Part shown: positions 26,413-37,084 of the stretch, one piece after another
Layout of the letters: each line of letters begins with the position of its first letter
Position numbering within the stretch: position 1 is the stretch's first letter
Made by a program: the position numbers and the translations under genes
The notes under the pieces: model-generated
What the model saw: only the letters and a program-made list of their open reading frames with translations
The model's database searches: none
What the model was told of the DNA's origin: nothing
Source: Dyella sp. AtDHG13
GTDB lineage: Bacteria; Pseudomonadota; Gammaproteobacteria; Xanthomonadales; Rhodanobacteraceae
Assembly (NCBI RefSeq): GCF_003201105.1
Contig: NZ_QICJ01000001.1
Span: 558,001 to 622,000, forward strand
Reading direction: 5' to 3'
Length of the DNA: 64,000 nucleotides

Positions 26413-29400
26413 CTACGGCACATCGGCCTTCTCCATGCGGGCCAGGCCATCCAGCAGGGGACGCAACGCGGCCATGACGTTCGCCAGCGCGCGGTCCACG
26501 TCCTGCGAAGACGCGCCGCTCTTGCAGGCCTGCTGCAAGTCGCTGGCGGCTGTTGCCACCGCCGACGCGCCGATGTTCGCGGCCGATCCGCGCAGCGTAT
26601 GAGCCGCGCGATACGCCGCCGTGGCATCGCTCCCGTCGCGTGACGCCTTGAACGCCTGCTCGAAGCCTTCGTTGTTCTGCAGGAACAGGCGCAACAGGCG
26701 TCGATACAGCGACGCGTTGCCGCCGCAGATGCGCAAGCCCATCGCCTGATCGAGCCCGGGAAGCTCCCCATCGCCCCTGGTCGCTGCGGCAGGCGCGGAC
26801 CGCGGCGTGATCCATCGCGCCAGGGTGGCAAGCATCGCGGGGATGTCGAGCGGCTTGGCCATGTGATCGTTCATGCCAGCCGCCAGCGCCCTTTCGCGAT
26901 CTTCCGCCGCGGCGTCCGCCGTCATGGCGATCACGGGAAGGTCGGCCATCCGCAGTTCGCCGCGAATGGCGCGCGTGGCCGCATAGCCGTCCATGACCGG
27001 CATCTGGCAGTCCATCAGCACGCCATCGATACGGGCGTCGGCAGACAGCACCTCGAGCGCTTCGCGGCCGTTGTGCGCCTCCACCACCTCGATGCCGTGA
27101 CGTTGCAGCAACTCCGTCGCCAATGCCCGGTTCAGGTCATTGTCTTCGACCAGCAGCACGCGCCTGCCCGCCAGCGCCGTGGTGTCGATGCCTTTGGCGC
27201 GTGCTGTCCGATCCTGGCGTGGTCGATCGGATGCGGCCGCGCTGCCTGTCAGACGGACCAGGGCACTGCCCAGCGCATGCGGCAATACCGGCTTGACCAG
27301 CAGCGGATGGCGCGTGGCCGCAGGCGTACTTGTATCGTCCGAGGCGCGCCGATATGGCGAAACCATCAGCAGCACCTGCTCGCCCTGCCGTGCATCGTCG
27401 GCGACCGACTCGTATGCGGGCACGGCCGCATCGATCAGCAGCACGCGATAGGGCCGCCCTTCACGGCGCGCCTGCGCCATGCGTTGACGCGCCACTTCCG
27501 CCGTCGATGCGACATCCACCGCCAGCCCCCATCCGCGGGCGATGGCCGCGAGCACGCCGCTTGCGGCATCGCTGGCTTCCACCAGCAGCAGCGACACCCC
27601 CGCAAGAGCCTCTGGCGCCGGCGACGCCTTGGCATCCGCCTGCAGCCGCAACCGTACCTCGGCGTGAAAGGTGGAACCGCGCCCCGGCGTGCTCTCTACC
27701 CACATCCTGCCGCCCATCAGCTCCACCAGGTTGCGGCAGATGGCGAGGCCCAGCCCGGAGCCGCCGTATTTCCGCGTGGTCGACGAATCCGCCTGCACAA
27801 AGGATTCGAAAATGCGTTCGCACTGCTCCTGCGTCATGCCGATGCCGGTGTCGGTGACGCGAAGATGCAAGGTCGCCTGCGCCTCGTCTGCCGCCGTCAT
27901 GTCGGCCCGGACGAGCACGGAGCCGCGCTCGGTGAACTTCACCGCGTTATTCACCAGGTTGATCAGGATCTGCTCCAGCCGCAGCGGGTCGCCGATCAAG
28001 GCGGTTGGCAGCTTGTTCTGGTACTGGAACAGCAGCTCCAGCCCTTTTTCCTCCGCCTTGAGGCCGATGATGCCGGCGACGTGCGCCATCACGTCGTCCA
28101 GGTCGAACGGCACCTGTTCCAGGCGCATGCGCCCGGCTTCGATCTGCGAGAAGTCGAGGATGTCGTTGATGATGCCGAGCAGGCTTTCCGCCGCGCGCTG
28201 GATGTTTTGCAGGTAACCGCGCTGCCGCTCGTCGGCGGCCGATTCCAGCGCCAGGTGGCTCATGCCGATGATCGCGTTCATCGGCGTGCGGATCTCGTGG
28301 CTCATGTTGGCAAGGAAGTGGCTCTTGGTGCGCGTGGCTTCCTCGGCTACCTCCTTGGCGCGCTGCATGGCGGCCTGCGCCGCCTTGCGCTCGGTGATGT
28401 CGATGAGCCAGGCAAGCACGCCGGGCTCGCCGTCATAGTCGATAGGCAGGAAGGAAACCAGGATGTCGCGTTCACGCCGCTGCGCGTCGTACATGCGCAC
28501 GTCGCGGCTGGACACGCTGCCCTCGCCCTCCAGGCTGGCCCATATGCGTGCGCGCGTGCCGGCTTCCACGTACATCGGCGCCGTGGTGTCGCCCACGCCC
28601 ACGCCAAAGGTCTCCACGAACTTCGGATTGGCGAAGCAGATGCGTCCCTGCGTGGACACGGCGATGCTCACCGGACTGTTGTCCAGTATCTGCCGAAGCC
28701 GCTCCTCGCTGTGCACCAGCGCCAGCTCCATCGCGCGCCGCTCGCTCACGTCACGCACGGCGGCGCAGACGCAGCGGCCCTGCCCGTCGAGCTCCGGCAG
28801 AAAGGAAAGGCCGATCTCCACGGAGAGCTCGCTGCCATCCTTGCGCCGGCCGCGCAGGTCCGCGTTGCCGCGTCCCATCTGCCGGCTCTGGCCTTCGGAG
28901 AAGAACGTTGTGCGCAACCTGGCGTGCTGCGTGCCCGTTCCCGGCGGCACCAATTGCTCGACCGGCACGCCGTCCAGTTCGCCGCGGCCGTAGCCGAACA
29001 TGGCCTCCAGACGCGGATTGGCCAGCACGATGCGGCCTTCCTGGTCGGCGATCATCATGCCGTCCGGCGCGGATTCGATGATGCCCCGATACCACGCGCG
29101 CGCCGCCTCTATCGTGTGCTGCGTCGCCTCCAGCGCCGCCGTCTTCTCGATGAGCGTGGCCGCCTGGCTGGCGGCGAGCTCCGCATGCTCGCGGCTCTGC
29201 GCCAGCAGGTGGCGCATGTCCAACGCCTGCTCGAGCAGCTCCATGTTGATCGCCAGCACGGGTATCAGTTCGTCGATCAGTTCCCGCTGCGCGTCGCTGA
29301 GTGCGGCGAGCGTGCCCAGTTCGACGACGCCCAGCAGGCGGTCGGTCCTCTGCACGGGGATGAGCATCAGCTGGGCAAGCGGCGCCTCGCCGAGCCCGGA

Positions 29401-30513
29401 GGTCACCTTGAGAAAATCCGGCGGTGGCGGCGACACGACCAGGGTGCGCTCTTCCAGCGCGCATTGCCCAACCAGGCCTTCCCCGACGGCGAACACCGGA
29501 CGCGCCAGCGCCGCGGCGTAGCTTCCCTGCAGGCGTAGACGCCGCGCCAAGGGTTCGTGTGCGTAGAGCGCGGCGTGAGCGACGGGCGCCAGTCGCGCCA
29601 GGGCCGACAGGAAGCGGTCGGCGAGTTCGTCCGGTTCGGTGATCGATTGCAGCTCTCGCGATATCTCGGCCACATGCGTCTTCACCCAGCGCTGCACTTC
29701 CACCTGCCGGCCTTGCGTCTGCAGCGTGACGATGGCGCGCGCCAGTTCGCCGGCCTCGTTGGGATAGTCCGTATAGGGCACGGTAACGTCCAGGCGGCCT
29801 GCGCTCAGCGCTTCCAGGGCCTTGCGCAAGCCTTCGCTGGGGCGGCGCACCGATCGGCTGATCAGCCGTCCGAACAGCACGCCCGCGCCCAGTCCCAATA
29901 CGATCAACCAGAGGGTGAGCTGCACGCCGAAATGGAAGCGCGCCACGGCATCGCCCACTTCGGCGTTGGCCCCTTCCCGCTTCAGCCTTTCCATGCGGTC
30001 GAGCGCATCGCGGGAGGCCGTGGCCGCCTGCAGGAAATCAGGGGAGACGATCAGATCCGCCGCGATGCGTGCGCGATCGTCGCCGGCCCGCAGCAGCAGC
30101 GCCGCGCCATCGACCTGGCGCGAGTAATCGGCGAACGCGGCCTCGAAATCGGCGAGGTTGTGCTGGTTGGCCTCACGGTAGATGCGGGGCTTGGCCAGCT
30201 CCATTTCGCTGCGCACCTGCGCCTGCGCCGCGCTCAGCTCGCGCAGCGCCGCCGCGCGCCCTTCGCCGGGCCCCATCAGCGCGGCCTGGCGCAGGTTCTG
30301 CCCCACGTCCGCCAGCGACGCCCGCGCGGCTTCGATGTGGAGCAGGCCTTGCATGTCCTGCTGATAGAGGCGGCCGATCTGCTCTTTCTGCGCACGCTGC
30401 ATGCTCAGGCTGTACCCGCCCAGCAGGATGGCGATCAGCAGCATGCCGCCGAAGCCCAGCTCCAGCCGGCGCCGCAGCGGCAGGCGTTCCAGGCGTTCGT
30501 AGAGGCGGTTCAT
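26413..30513 (-). CDS. Hybrid sensor histidine kinase (HAMP-GAF-PAS-PAS-HisKA-HATPase-REC-REC-Hpt)
   Basis: Inner-membrane phosphorelay kinase, 1366 aa. TM1 lies near residues 18-36, followed by a helical periplasmic sensor and TM2 near 188-210. Next come HAMP, a GAF domain ([22 protein letters not shown]... region), two PAS domains ([42 protein letters not shown]), HisKA with [16 protein letters not shown], and HATPase with [22 protein letters not shown] and GGSGLGLAI. The first receiver is degenerate (acidic pair missing, LLIDAAVP kept), the second is canonical ([35 protein letters not shown]), and a C-terminal Hpt has [13 protein letters not shown]. It is 15 bases downstream of the HD-GYP response-regulator gene and probably co-transcribed. 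Confidence 0.95.
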   Translation of the reverse strand: MNRLYERLERLPLRRRLELGFGGMLLIAILLGGYSLSMQRAQKEQIGRLYQQDMQGLLHIEAARASLADVGQNLRQAALMGPGEGRAAALRELSAAQAQVRSEMELAKPRIYREANQHNLADFEAAFADYSRQVDGAALLLRAGDDRARIAADLIVSPDFLQAATASRDALDRMERLKREGANAEVGDAVARFHFGVQLTLWLIVLGLGAGVLFGRLISRSVRRPSEGLRKALEALSAGRLDVTVPYTDYPNEAGELARAIVTLQTQGRQVEVQRWVKTHVAEISRELQSITEPDELADRFLSALARLAPVAHAALYAHEPLARRLRLQGSYAAALARPVFAVGEGLVGQCALEERTLVVSPPPPDFLKVTSGLGEAPLAQLMLIPVQRTDRLLGVVELGTLAALSDAQRELIDELIPVLAINMELLEQALDMRHLLAQSREHAELAASQAATLIEKTAALEATQHTIEAARAWYRGIIESAPDGMMIADQEGRIVLANPRLEAMFGYGRGELDGVPVEQLVPPGTGTQHARLRTTFFSEGQSRQMGRGNADLRGRRKDGSELSVEIGLSFLPELDGQGRCVCAAVRDVSERRAMELALVHSEERLRQILDNSPVSIAVSTQGRICFANPKFVETFGVGVGDTTAPMYVEAGTRARIWASLEGEGSVSSRDVRMYDAQRRERDILVSFLPIDYDGEPGVLAWLIDITERKAAQAAMQRAKEVAEEATRTKSHFLANMSHEIRTPMNAIIGMSHLALESAADERQRGYLQNIQRAAESLLGIINDILDFSQIEAGRMRLEQVPFDLDDVMAHVAGIIGLKAEEKGLELLFQYQNKLPTALIGDPLRLEQILINLVNNAVKFTERGSVLVRADMTAADEAQATLHLRVTDTGIGMTQEQCERIFESFVQADSSTTRKYGGSGLGLAICRNLVELMGGRMWVESTPGRGSTFHAEVRLRLQADAKASPAPEALAGVSLLLVEASDAASGVLAAIARGWGLAVDVASTAEVARQRMAQARREGRPYRVLLIDAAVPAYESVADDARQGEQVLLMVSPYRRASDDTSTPAATRHPLLVKPVLPHALGSALVRLTGSAAASDRPRQDRTARAKGIDTTALAGRRVLLVEDNDLNRALATELLQRHGIEVVEAHNGREALEVLSADARIDGVLMDCQMPVMDGYAATRAIRGELRMADLPVIAMTADAAAEDRERALAAGMNDHMAKPLDIPAMLATLARWITPRSAPAAATRGDGELPGLDQAMGLRICGGNASLYRRLLRLFLQNNEGFEQAFKASRDGSDATAAYRAAHTLRGSAANIGASAVATAASDLQQACKSGASSQDVDRALANVMAALRPLLDGLARMEKADVP

Positions 30514-30528
30514 CGCGCGACGTCATCG

Positions 30529-31668
30529 TCAGGTGGCGAGGTGATGTGCCCGCCCATCGCCCGCCATCGCGTCGTCGTCGGAGAAGCGCTGGGCGATCTC
30601 GCGGAAGGTGTCGCCCAGTGACACGAACGCATCCACCACGTCCGGATCGAAATCCATGCCGCGCCTGGCGACGATCATCGCCACGGCCTCGTCATGCGTC
30701 TTGCCCTTCTTGTAGACACGCCGGCTGATCAAGGCGTCGTACACGTCGGCAACCGCCATGAGCCGCGCGGAAACCGGTATGGCGTCGCCCTTGCGTCCTT
30801 CCGGATAGCCCGAGCCATCCCATCGTTCCTGGTGGCTGTACGCCATTTCCTTGGCAAAGCACAGGAACGGCACCGGCGTGCCCAGCCGATCCTCTGCCCG
30901 CTGCAGCGCGCCGCGTCCCAGCGTGGTGTGCGTCTTCATCACCTCGTATTCCTCCGCCGTCAGCGGACCGGGCTTGAGCAGGATGCGGTCGGGGATGCCG
31001 ATCTTGCCGATGTCGTGCAAGGGCGCGGACTGGAACATCAGCAGGCGCGTGGGTTCGTCGAGCACGGCCGCGAAGCGCGGATGGTCCTTCAGTGCGTCGG
31101 CCAGCGCCTTCACATAGTGCTGCGTGCGGCGGATATGGTTTCCGGTTTCGTTGTCTCGCGTCTCGGCCAGCGACGTGAGCGCGAGGATGGTCGCCTCCTG
31201 GATCGCTGTCACTTCACGCGTGCGCCGTTCCACCTCGGCGTGCAGGTAGGCGTTCTTGTCGCGCAGGAACTCCGAGGCCGCGCGCAGTCGCAGTTGCGTG
31301 GCGACGCGCGCCATCACCACCGGCGGGTTCACGGGCTTGGTGATGTAGTCGACCGCGCCAAGCACCAGGCCGCGCGTCTCGTCTTCGGTGGCGTTGAGCG
31401 AGGTGAGGAAGATCACCGGAATGTCGCGCGTCCGGCTGCTCGTCTTCAACCGCTGGCAGACATCGAAACCGGTGGTGCCCGGCATGACCACGTCGAGCAG
31501 GATCAGGCTGGGCTGCTCCTGCGTGGCGATGCGTAGCGCCGACTCGCCGCCCGGCGCTTCCAGCACGCGATAGAGCGGCTTCAACAGCTCCGAAAGTATC
31601 AGGCGATTGTCGGCCGCGTCGTCCACCACCAGGATGGTGGGTCCCGGGTTGCTGCCTGTGTTTTCCAT
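30529..31668 (-). CDS. Response regulator with HD-GYP domain (c-di-GMP phosphodiesterase type)
   Basis: 379-aa two-domain regulator. The receiver (residues 11-130) has DD at 16-17, phospho-acceptor Asp59 (LILLDVVMPG), T in FLTS and K in ITKPV. A coiled linker (HAEVERRTREVTAIQEATI) leads to the HD-GYP domain, with the HD in SAPLHDIGKIGIPD and the GYP in QERWDGSGYPEG, both intact, so c-di-GMP hydrolysis is expected. ATG 31668 lies behind a purine-rich GGGGAGGGGCGGGG; the longer frame start at 31731 lacks a reason. First gene of the operon with the hybrid kinase, which could phosphorylate it through its Hpt. Confidence 0.94.
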   Translation of the reverse strand: MENTGSNPGPTILVVDDAADNRLILSELLKPLYRVLEAPGGESALRIATQEQPSLILLDVVMPGTTGFDVCQRLKTSSRTRDIPVIFLTSLNATEDETRGLVLGAVDYITKPVNPPVVMARVATQLRLRAASEFLRDKNAYLHAEVERRTREVTAIQEATILALTSLAETRDNETGNHIRRTQHYVKALADALKDHPRFAAVLDEPTRLLMFQSAPLHDIGKIGIPDRILLKPGPLTAEEYEVMKTHTTLGRGALQRAEDRLGTPVPFLCFAKEMAYSHQERWDGSGYPEGRKGDAIPVSARLMAVADVYDALISRRVYKKGKTHDEAVAMIVARRGMDFDPDVVDAFVSLGDTFREIAQRFSDDDAMAGDGRAHHLAT

Positions 31669-31991
31669 CCCCGCCCCTCCCCTTGCCGAGCGCACGGGAA
31701 ACCCCGGCTTCCCGTCGAACCGCGTCCCCAAGTAAGCCTCCAGCGGGCGTGAAGGCGGCGCCTACAAGAACCTGCCGACTCGTGACGCAGAGACAACGTA
31801 CTTAGACCGAATTACCTAAAGAGCGACCGTAGATGTTCGCTAGCCGCCCGGACGTCCAAACCGCTGAAATACGGTGAGCACAGTTACCCAGAACACGCCG
31901 TCTACCCACGCTTGCGGGGTGCGCGTGGTGTCGAGCGAAAGTTGTCCGGAACTCCCTGCCGTTGGCATCAGTCACGCATCCGGAGAAGCGC
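31669..31991. other. 323-base divergent intergenic region
   Basis: Separates the HD-GYP/hybrid-kinase operon from the plus-strand membrane-protein gene and should contain both promoters. Local A/T-rich patches occur near 31795-31825 (ACTTAGACCGAATTACC). I see no confident operator, RNA or small gene. Confidence 0.45.
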
Positions 31992-32525
31992 ATGAGCGGG
32001 CTTACTGCAAAGATCAAGCACGAATTCATGGAGATGATCCCGCCGACCATCTTCTTCTTCGTCGCGATCAACATCGTCGTGCTGATCCGCGCGCTGATGA
32101 CCAAGGGCATCGGGCTTTCGCTGCCCACCTTCGCCACCATCGTGATTTCCGCGCTGATCCTGGGCAAGGCGGTGCTGATCGCCAACATGCTGCCCTTCAT
32201 CAACCGCTTTCCCGAGAAGCCGCTGATCTGGAACGCGGCGTGGAAAACACTGATGTACATGGTGGTCGCCACGTTCATCCACTACCTGGAACGACTGCAC
32301 GAGTACTGGCAGGACACGCACGACCTTGGCGCCGCCAACCACCAGTTGCTGACGGAAACCAACTGGGCGCACTTCTGGGCCATCCAGCTCATGCTGCTGG
32401 TGCTCATCTTCAACTATTGCGTGTTCGCGGAACTGGCGCGGGTGATCGGCGAGAAGAAACTGCGGCGGATGTTCCTGGGACCCATGCCGATCGAACCGGA
32501 CGCCACTAGCGGCCCCGCCGGTTAG
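31992..32525 (+). CDS. Conserved four-helix integral membrane protein, unknown function
   Basis: 177-aa inner-membrane protein with four hydrophobic segments ([74 protein letters not shown]) and a short charged N-terminus. ATG 31992 has CGGAGA five bases upstream. I do not recognise a named family. It is followed 88 bases later by the dodecin gene on the same strand; a shared transcript is possible. Confidence 0.8.
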   Translation: MSGLTAKIKHEFMEMIPPTIFFFVAINIVVLIRALMTKGIGLSLPTFATIVISALILGKAVLIANMLPFINRFPEKPLIWNAAWKTLMYMVVATFIHYLERLHEYWQDTHDLGAANHQLLTETNWAHFWAIQLMLLVLIFNYCVFAELARVIGEKKLRRMFLGPMPIEPDATSGPAG

Positions 32526-32613
32526 CCGCCGGCCTTCACAAGGCCTTGGCGAGCGTGGGTATGCACTGCCGCGAGGCCCGCGATCCGGCGCGGCCATAGC
32601 GGAGACCCTGCGC

Positions 32614-32820
32614 ATGTCCGAGCACGTCTACAAGTCCATCGAACTCACCGGCTCATCCAAGACCAGCAGCGACGATGCCATTCGCACCGCCATCGAGCAT
32701 GCGTCCAAGACGGTGCGCAACATCCGCTGGTTTCATGTCATCGAAACCCGTGGCCACGTCGAAGGCGGCAAGGTGGCCTACTGGCAGGTGACGCTGAAGG
32801 TCGGCTTCACGCTGGAATAA
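32614..32820 (+). CDS. Dodecin (flavin-binding dodecamer)
   Basis: 68-aa protein matching the dodecin family in full: [45 protein letters not shown] with the beta-strand pair [12 protein letters not shown]. Dodecins form hollow 12-mers that store or buffer flavins (or CoA) in the cytoplasm; the tryptophan of NIRWFHV is the one that stacks on the isoalloxazine ring. CGGAGA lies upstream of ATG 32614. It is convergent with the aminotransferase gene. Confidence 0.93.
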   Translation: MSEHVYKSIELTGSSKTSSDDAIRTAIEHASKTVRNIRWFHVIETRGHVEGGKVAYWQVTLKVGFTLE

Positions 32821-32839
32821 AGCCGTCGCCGCGCGGGGC

Positions 32840-34051
32840 TCAGGCGCCGTCCGGCGACAGCAGCCAGGCCGCGCAACGTTCGACATCGCCCGCATCGTGC
32901 CAGCCGTGAAAGGCGACGCGAAGGTAGCCTTCGCGCGTGCTGGTGCGGATGCCCTGCGCTTCGGCCATCTGCACCAAACGCTCCGACATGCGGGAAGGCA
33001 AGGCGAAACACAGCGTCGAGCCGGCCTTGTCCGCGTCGATCAGCCCTTTCCATCGCGCTGCCTCCGCCGCCCAGCGCGCGTCCGCTTCCAGCGCGGAAAG
33101 CAGCAAACGCTGCAGCCTGGCGATGTGGGCATGGATGGTCGCTGCTCCGCCGCAGTCCAGCAGCAGGCGTATGGATGCGGCCAGCGCGGCGCACGAAAGG
33201 ATCGACGGGCTGCCCGCCTCCAGGCGCCGTCCATCCTGCGCCCAGGTTTCAAGGTTAGGCTTCTGCGTGCCGCTCTGCGAGAAATCGTCCGGTGCGGACA
33301 GCCACGTGCCGAGCGGGGTCAACTGCTGGCGGAACGCGCTGTCCGTCCACAGCAGCCCCTGCCCCTGCAGGCCGAGCAGGCCCTTGTGGCCGCCGGTGGC
33401 GAACGCGCTGACGCCGTCGAGCGAGGCCGCCACGGTGCCCGCGCCCTGGATGCCGTCAACGACCAGATGCACGCCGCGCTCGCGGCATCCGCACGCCAGC
33501 TTCGCCAGATCAAGCCGGATGCCGTCCTGATAGCGCACCCACGAAACCGCCACGATGCGCGTGCGCGGACCGATGGCGTCCAGCAGGCGCTGCTCCGCAT
33601 CGATGCCTGCATGCGGCGCGCGCACCGGCGTCGCCGCCTGCCCGTCCCACAGTGGCACTTCGGTGCAGGTCACGCCGCGACGCGCAAGCGCCAGCCACGG
33701 AAGCCGGTTGCTGGGAAATTCGCCGAGGGGAATCACCACCTCATCGCCGTGCTGCCAGGGATAACCCAGCGCCACCGCTTCGAGCCCCGTGGACGTGCAG
33801 GTCACCAGGCTCATGTCCTCGGCGCGGGCGCCCAGCAACGCGGCGCCAGCCTCGCGCAGGCCACGCTGCACGTCGAGGAAATCCTCGCTCCAGCGCAGAT
33901 CCCACGGCCGCAACTCCGTTTCCAGCAAGTCGCGCACGACATCCGCCGAGATGCGCGGCAGCGGACCATCCTTGCAATGCGACAGCCACAGCACCTCCGG
34001 TGGCATGTCGAACCGTTCGCGAGGAATCGGCGGGGAAAGCGTGTGCGTCAC
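32840..34051 (-). CDS. Class V aminotransferase-fold PLP enzyme
   Basis: PLP-dependent enzyme of the class V (cysteine desulfurase/isopenicillin N epimerase-like) family, about 403 aa. Landmarks: CTSTGLEAVALGYPWQHGDEVVIPLGEFPSN (cofactor region), VVDGIQGAGTV (Asp and Gln contacting PLP) and ATGGHKGLLGLQGQGLLW (Lys that forms the Schiff base). I favour GTG 34051, preceded by AAGGA, because the family's N-terminal RERFDMPPEVLWLSHC would otherwise be lost. ATG 34006 (388 aa) is the alternative, and the open frame extends further without support. The substrate is not evident. Confidence 0.86.
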   Translation of the reverse strand: MTHTLSPPIPRERFDMPPEVLWLSHCKDGPLPRISADVVRDLLETELRPWDLRWSEDFLDVQRGLREAGAALLGARAEDMSLVTCTSTGLEAVALGYPWQHGDEVVIPLGEFPSNRLPWLALARRGVTCTEVPLWDGQAATPVRAPHAGIDAEQRLLDAIGPRTRIVAVSWVRYQDGIRLDLAKLACGCRERGVHLVVDGIQGAGTVAASLDGVSAFATGGHKGLLGLQGQGLLWTDSAFRQQLTPLGTWLSAPDDFSQSGTQKPNLETWAQDGRRLEAGSPSILSCAALAASIRLLLDCGGAATIHAHIARLQRLLLSALEADARWAAEAARWKGLIDADKAGSTLCFALPSRMSERLVQMAEAQGIRTSTREGYLRVAFHGWHDAGDVERCAAWLLSPDGA

Positions 34052-34202
34052 CAGTGTGTTCCTTGATACGGCCAAAGCGAGTCGGCCACGCGACCGTGTT
34101 GCGACCGGCACGAACCGAAGGTTCGGCACCGTAGCACACGCCTGCGCCAACGCAGCCGGCGCGATTTCCGCCGTGTTGGCGCTGTCCGCAGTCCGCCACG
34201 CC

Positions 34203-34224
34203 TGTCCGGACACCGTCCGCGGAC
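34203..34224. promoter_or_regulatory. Paired palindromes upstream of sigma-54 promoter (enhancer-site candidate)
   Basis: TGTCCGGACA (34203-34212) and GTCCGCGGAC (34215-34224) are adjacent perfect palindromes 70-90 bases upstream of the sigma-54 promoter. That is the usual place for a bacterial enhancer-binding activator. A further half-site, TGTCCGCAGTCCGCC, is at 34183-34197. Confidence 0.45.
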
Positions 34225-34292
34225 ACATGCCACAGCCTTTGAGGAGGCCGTAAAAAGGGCTTGGTGGCGCGGTTTTCCAAGGGTTATCGAGG

Positions 34293-34309
34293 TTGGCACG
34301 GGGCTTGCC
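34293..34309 (+). promoter_or_regulatory. Sigma-54 (RpoN) promoter
   Basis: TTGGCAC-N5-TTGCC matches the -24/-12 consensus, including the invariant GG-N10-GC spacing. It lies 45 bases upstream of the ATG of the 51-aa peptide gene, with a strong AAGGAGA ribosome site between. Confidence 0.82.
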
Positions 34310-34354
34310 ATCTATCCAGTGAAAGCCACTCAACCCTGTTCAAGGAGAACGATC

Positions 34355-34510
34355 ATGAAATTCGAGAACCTGATGCTGCACAGCCTGTTCGCCGCCTGCC
34401 TGCTGGTTTGCGTGCTGACCCTGGGCGCCATGATCAGCGCGCCGGTCGCCAGCCCGGCCGCCGTGGCCAGCGCCGCCCCTGCGGCCACCGTGGTTCAGCC
34501 CGCCGGCTGA
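34355..34510 (+). CDS. Small membrane/exported peptide under sigma-54 control
   Basis: 51-aa protein. A short N-terminus (MKFENLMLHS) precedes one long hydrophobic helix (LFAACLLVCVLTLGAMI), then an Ala/Pro/Val-rich tail (SAPVASPAAVASAAPAATVV). AAGGAGA is seven bases before ATG 34355. The helix could be an uncleaved anchor or a signal peptide. The function is unrecognised. The notable feature is a consensus sigma-54 promoter directly upstream, rare for a gene this small, and a GC-rich hairpin (34582-34605) after it. Confidence 0.8.
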   Translation: MKFENLMLHSLFAACLLVCVLTLGAMISAPVASPAAVASAAPAATVVQPAG

Positions 34511-34581
34511 GGACATCGCCGTGCATCCGATGCTGCACTACCGGACAACGATCCGTGCGGGCACCACTGCGGCACGCGAAA

Positions 34582-34605
34582 GCGCCCCGGGAACGACCGG
34601 GGCGC
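34582..34605 (+). terminator. Hairpin downstream of the small sigma-54 gene
   Basis: A perfect 9-bp stem GCGCCCCGG with a six-base loop, 71 bases after the small-peptide stop. It lacks a U-tract, so the end may be Rho-dependent or the hairpin may only stabilise the transcript. Confidence 0.45.
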
Positions 34606-34654
34606 GATAAGCGCAAGGACATGCGCGTGGAAATGCGAGCCACGGAGACGGCAG

Positions 34655-34900
34655 TCAGCGCGGCTCCGACACCAGCCGGCTCAATGCGGTGAGTCCATGG
34701 CGCTCCATGGCGCCGTACACCTGCTCCCACCACCAGCGGCGGTCGGCTTGCTCGATCGATGACGTGGGCACGTGCACGAGATGCTCGAAGGCCACCCAGA
34801 GCTCTTCCTCGGGCGCATCGATGGCAGCGAGCCGGAGCAGCTCGGTGTCCAGCTCCGCGAACTTCGCCGCCAGTTGTTCTCGGGAGTAACGCACGCGCAT
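34655..34900 (-). CDS. Small hypothetical protein
   Basis: 81-aa soluble, acidic, helix-rich protein (YSREQLAAKFAELDTELLRLAAIDAPEEELW, ADRRWWWEQVYGAMERHGL). The composition is protein-like and better than that of the overlapping frames. No named family is recognised. The ribosome site before ATG 34900 is weak (AGCGGACCC). Confidence 0.55.
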   Translation of the reverse strand: MRVRYSREQLAAKFAELDTELLRLAAIDAPEEELWVAFEHLVHVPTSSIEQADRRWWWEQVYGAMERHGLTALSRLVSEPR

Positions 34901-35241
34901 GGGTCCGCTACCTGGGTCTTCAACCGTTGCACCGAAGCCTTTCTATTTCATTTCGCGCCCGCGCGATGCACGAATCTGGCAGATGATCCGCGGAGCCGCT
35001 CCGCTGACGCCCGGCGAAGGGAAGCATTCAGCCTGCGGCCGCCTTTTCACGGACGTTGCCCGTTATTGCGCGCCAACCCGCGGCCCGCTTGACGTCGGCT
35101 TCACCTCGGAGCGCCCCAAACGCTGCTCTTTGAGCGTCGCTGCATAAGCCTGCGCCTCCCTTCGCAGGCATGCATTCGATGGGCAGCGTTGGCCGTCGTT
35201 CATCGGGCATGGCCCGCGAATTCACCCTGCATCGCCACGCA
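34901..35241. other. 341-base intergenic region downstream of poxB
   Basis: Lies between the poxB stop and the start of the small hypothetical gene, so it should hold that gene's promoter and the poxB transcript end. A 7-bp stem GCCTGCG (35148-35169, eight-base loop) is the only hairpin seen, without a U-tract. Confidence 0.45.
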
Positions 35242-36972
35242 TCAACGGAACAGATTGGTTTTCGCCAGCTCGATCAACTCATCGCCGCGCCCGTTGATCA
35301 CCGTGCGCAAGGCCCAAAGGCCAAAGCCCTTCGCCTGCTCCAGCTTGATGCTGGGCGGCAAGGCGAGCTCCTGTGTGTTGGTGACCACGTCGAGCAAGGC
35401 GGGACCATCGTGCGCAAGGATGTCCTTCACCGCCGCGGCGAGATCGCCGGGATCTTCCACGCGTATCGCGTGCACGCCGGCCGCGCGCGCCACCGCGGCG
35501 AAATCGGGATTCACCAGCGACGTGCCTGTTTCCAGGTAACCGCCCGCCTTCATCTCCAGCGCCACGAAACCCAGCGTGTGGTTGTTGAACACCACTACTT
35601 TCACCGGCAGCTTGTGCTGCACCAGGGTGAGGAAATCGCCCATCAGCATGGTGAAGCCGCCATCACCCGACAGGCTGATCACCTGCCGCCCCGGATACGC
35701 CGCCTGCGCGCCGATGGCCTGCGGCATGGCGTTGGCCATCGAGCCATGCACCAGCGAACCGATCAGGCGCCGGCGCCCGTTCATTTGCAGATAGCGCGCC
35801 GCCCAGATCGACGGCGTGCCCACGTCGAAGGTGAACACCGCATCGTCCGCGGCCGCGTCGCTGATGAGCTTGGCGAGGTATTGCGGGTGGATGGGCTTGC
35901 GTCCCGGCTGGCCGGTGGCCAGTTCGTCGAGCCCTTCGCGTGCCTTGCGGTAATGCGCGAGGCATGCGTCCAGGTAAGCCCGATCCGTGCGGGATTTGAG
36001 CTTGGGCAACAGCGCCTCGATGGTGGCGGACACGTCGCCCACCAGGCCCAGATCGAGCCGCGCGCGGCGGCCCAGGTTCTCCGCACGCACATCGACCTGC
36101 GCGATCTTCGCCTCGGTGGGATAGAACTGGCGATAAGGGAAATCGGTGCCCAGCATCAGCAACGTGTCGCAGTTCAGCATGGCGTGATAGCCGGAGCTGA
36201 AGCCGATCAAGCCGGTCATGCCGACGTCGTATGGGTTGTCGTACTCCACGTATTCCTTGCCGCCGAACGCATGCACGATGGGCGCTTTCAGCGTTTCCGC
36301 GAGCTTCAGCAGATTGTCGTGCGCGCCGGCGCATCCGCGGCCGCACAGCAAGGTGACCTTGCCGCTGCCGTTGAGCAGCTGCGCCAGCGCGTCGACGTCC
36401 GCCTCGGCCGGCTGCACCACCGGTTGACGGATCGCCAGGGACGCACCCGCCGAGGGTTTCGCATTCAACTCGCGCAGCGCGACATCGCCCGGAATGATCA
36501 CCACCGCCACGCCACGCATCCCCACCGCCGCGCGGATGGCGCTTTCCAGCACACCCGGCAACTGCTCCGGGCTGGATACCAGTTCGCAGTAGTGGCTGCA
36601 TTCGCGGAACAGCGACTCCGGATGCGTTTCCTGGAAGTAGCCGCGCCCGATCTCCGCGCTGGGGATGTGCGCCGCGATGGCCAGCACCGGCACGCGCGAG
36701 CGGTGGCAGTCGAACAGTCCGTTGATGAGGTGCAGATTGCCGGGCCCGCAGCTGCCCGCGCACACGGCCAGTTCGCCGGTGAGGTGCGCTTCCGCGCCAG
36801 CCGCGAAGGCGGCCGCTTCCTCGTGCCGCACGTGGATCCAGTCGATGTCGCCGCGACGCCGCAGCGAGTCGGTGATGCCGTTGAGGCTGTCGCCCACCAC
36901 GCCGTAGATGCGCCGCACGCCGGCCACGTGCAGCGTTTCGGTCACCACATCGGCCACTTTCGTATTCGCCAT
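35242..36972 (-). CDS. poxB: Pyruvate dehydrogenase (quinone)-type thiamine pyrophosphate enzyme
   Basis: 576-aa TPP enzyme of the PoxB family, which oxidatively decarboxylates pyruvate to acetate and CO2 with FAD and passes electrons to ubiquinone at the membrane. It shows the N-terminal glutamate motif ([20 protein letters not shown]), [21 protein letters not shown], and the TPP/Mg motif [29 protein letters not shown]. The C-terminus ([33 protein letters not shown]) resembles the lipid-binding activation tail. ATG 36972 starts at [10 protein letters not shown] with CAAGGA upstream. The gene stands alone. A related acetolactate synthase-like activity is less likely given the tail. Confidence 0.9.
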   Translation of the reverse strand: MANTKVADVVTETLHVAGVRRIYGVVGDSLNGITDSLRRRGDIDWIHVRHEEAAAFAAGAEAHLTGELAVCAGSCGPGNLHLINGLFDCHRSRVPVLAIAAHIPSAEIGRGYFQETHPESLFRECSHYCELVSSPEQLPGVLESAIRAAVGMRGVAVVIIPGDVALRELNAKPSAGASLAIRQPVVQPAEADVDALAQLLNGSGKVTLLCGRGCAGAHDNLLKLAETLKAPIVHAFGGKEYVEYDNPYDVGMTGLIGFSSGYHAMLNCDTLLMLGTDFPYRQFYPTEAKIAQVDVRAENLGRRARLDLGLVGDVSATIEALLPKLKSRTDRAYLDACLAHYRKAREGLDELATGQPGRKPIHPQYLAKLISDAAADDAVFTFDVGTPSIWAARYLQMNGRRRLIGSLVHGSMANAMPQAIGAQAAYPGRQVISLSGDGGFTMLMGDFLTLVQHKLPVKVVVFNNHTLGFVALEMKAGGYLETGTSLVNPDFAAVARAAGVHAIRVEDPGDLAAAVKDILAHDGPALLDVVTNTQELALPPSIKLEQAKGFGLWALRTVINGRGDELIELAKTNLFR

Positions 36973-37084
36973 AATCCGGATCCTTGCAGGAGGAAAACGA
37001 ACCGCCATGCGTGGCGGATCGTCCGAGTATGGTCACGCGATCGTGACAACAACGTCAGCCGGGCGGATCTCAAAAGGGCTGCCC

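Noticed and set aside
26863-29538. An 891-codon plus-strand open frame
   Set aside because: Antisense to the hybrid kinase; His/Arg/Gln-rich composition without domains.
31931-31960. GGAACT...TCAGTC as a sigma-E promoter
   Set aside because: The spacing between the boxes is too short for the extracytoplasmic-function consensus and the -10 match is poor.
35148-35169. GCCTGCG hairpin downstream of poxB as a terminator
   Set aside because: Only 7 bp, an eight-base loop and no U-tract; too weak to call as a terminator.
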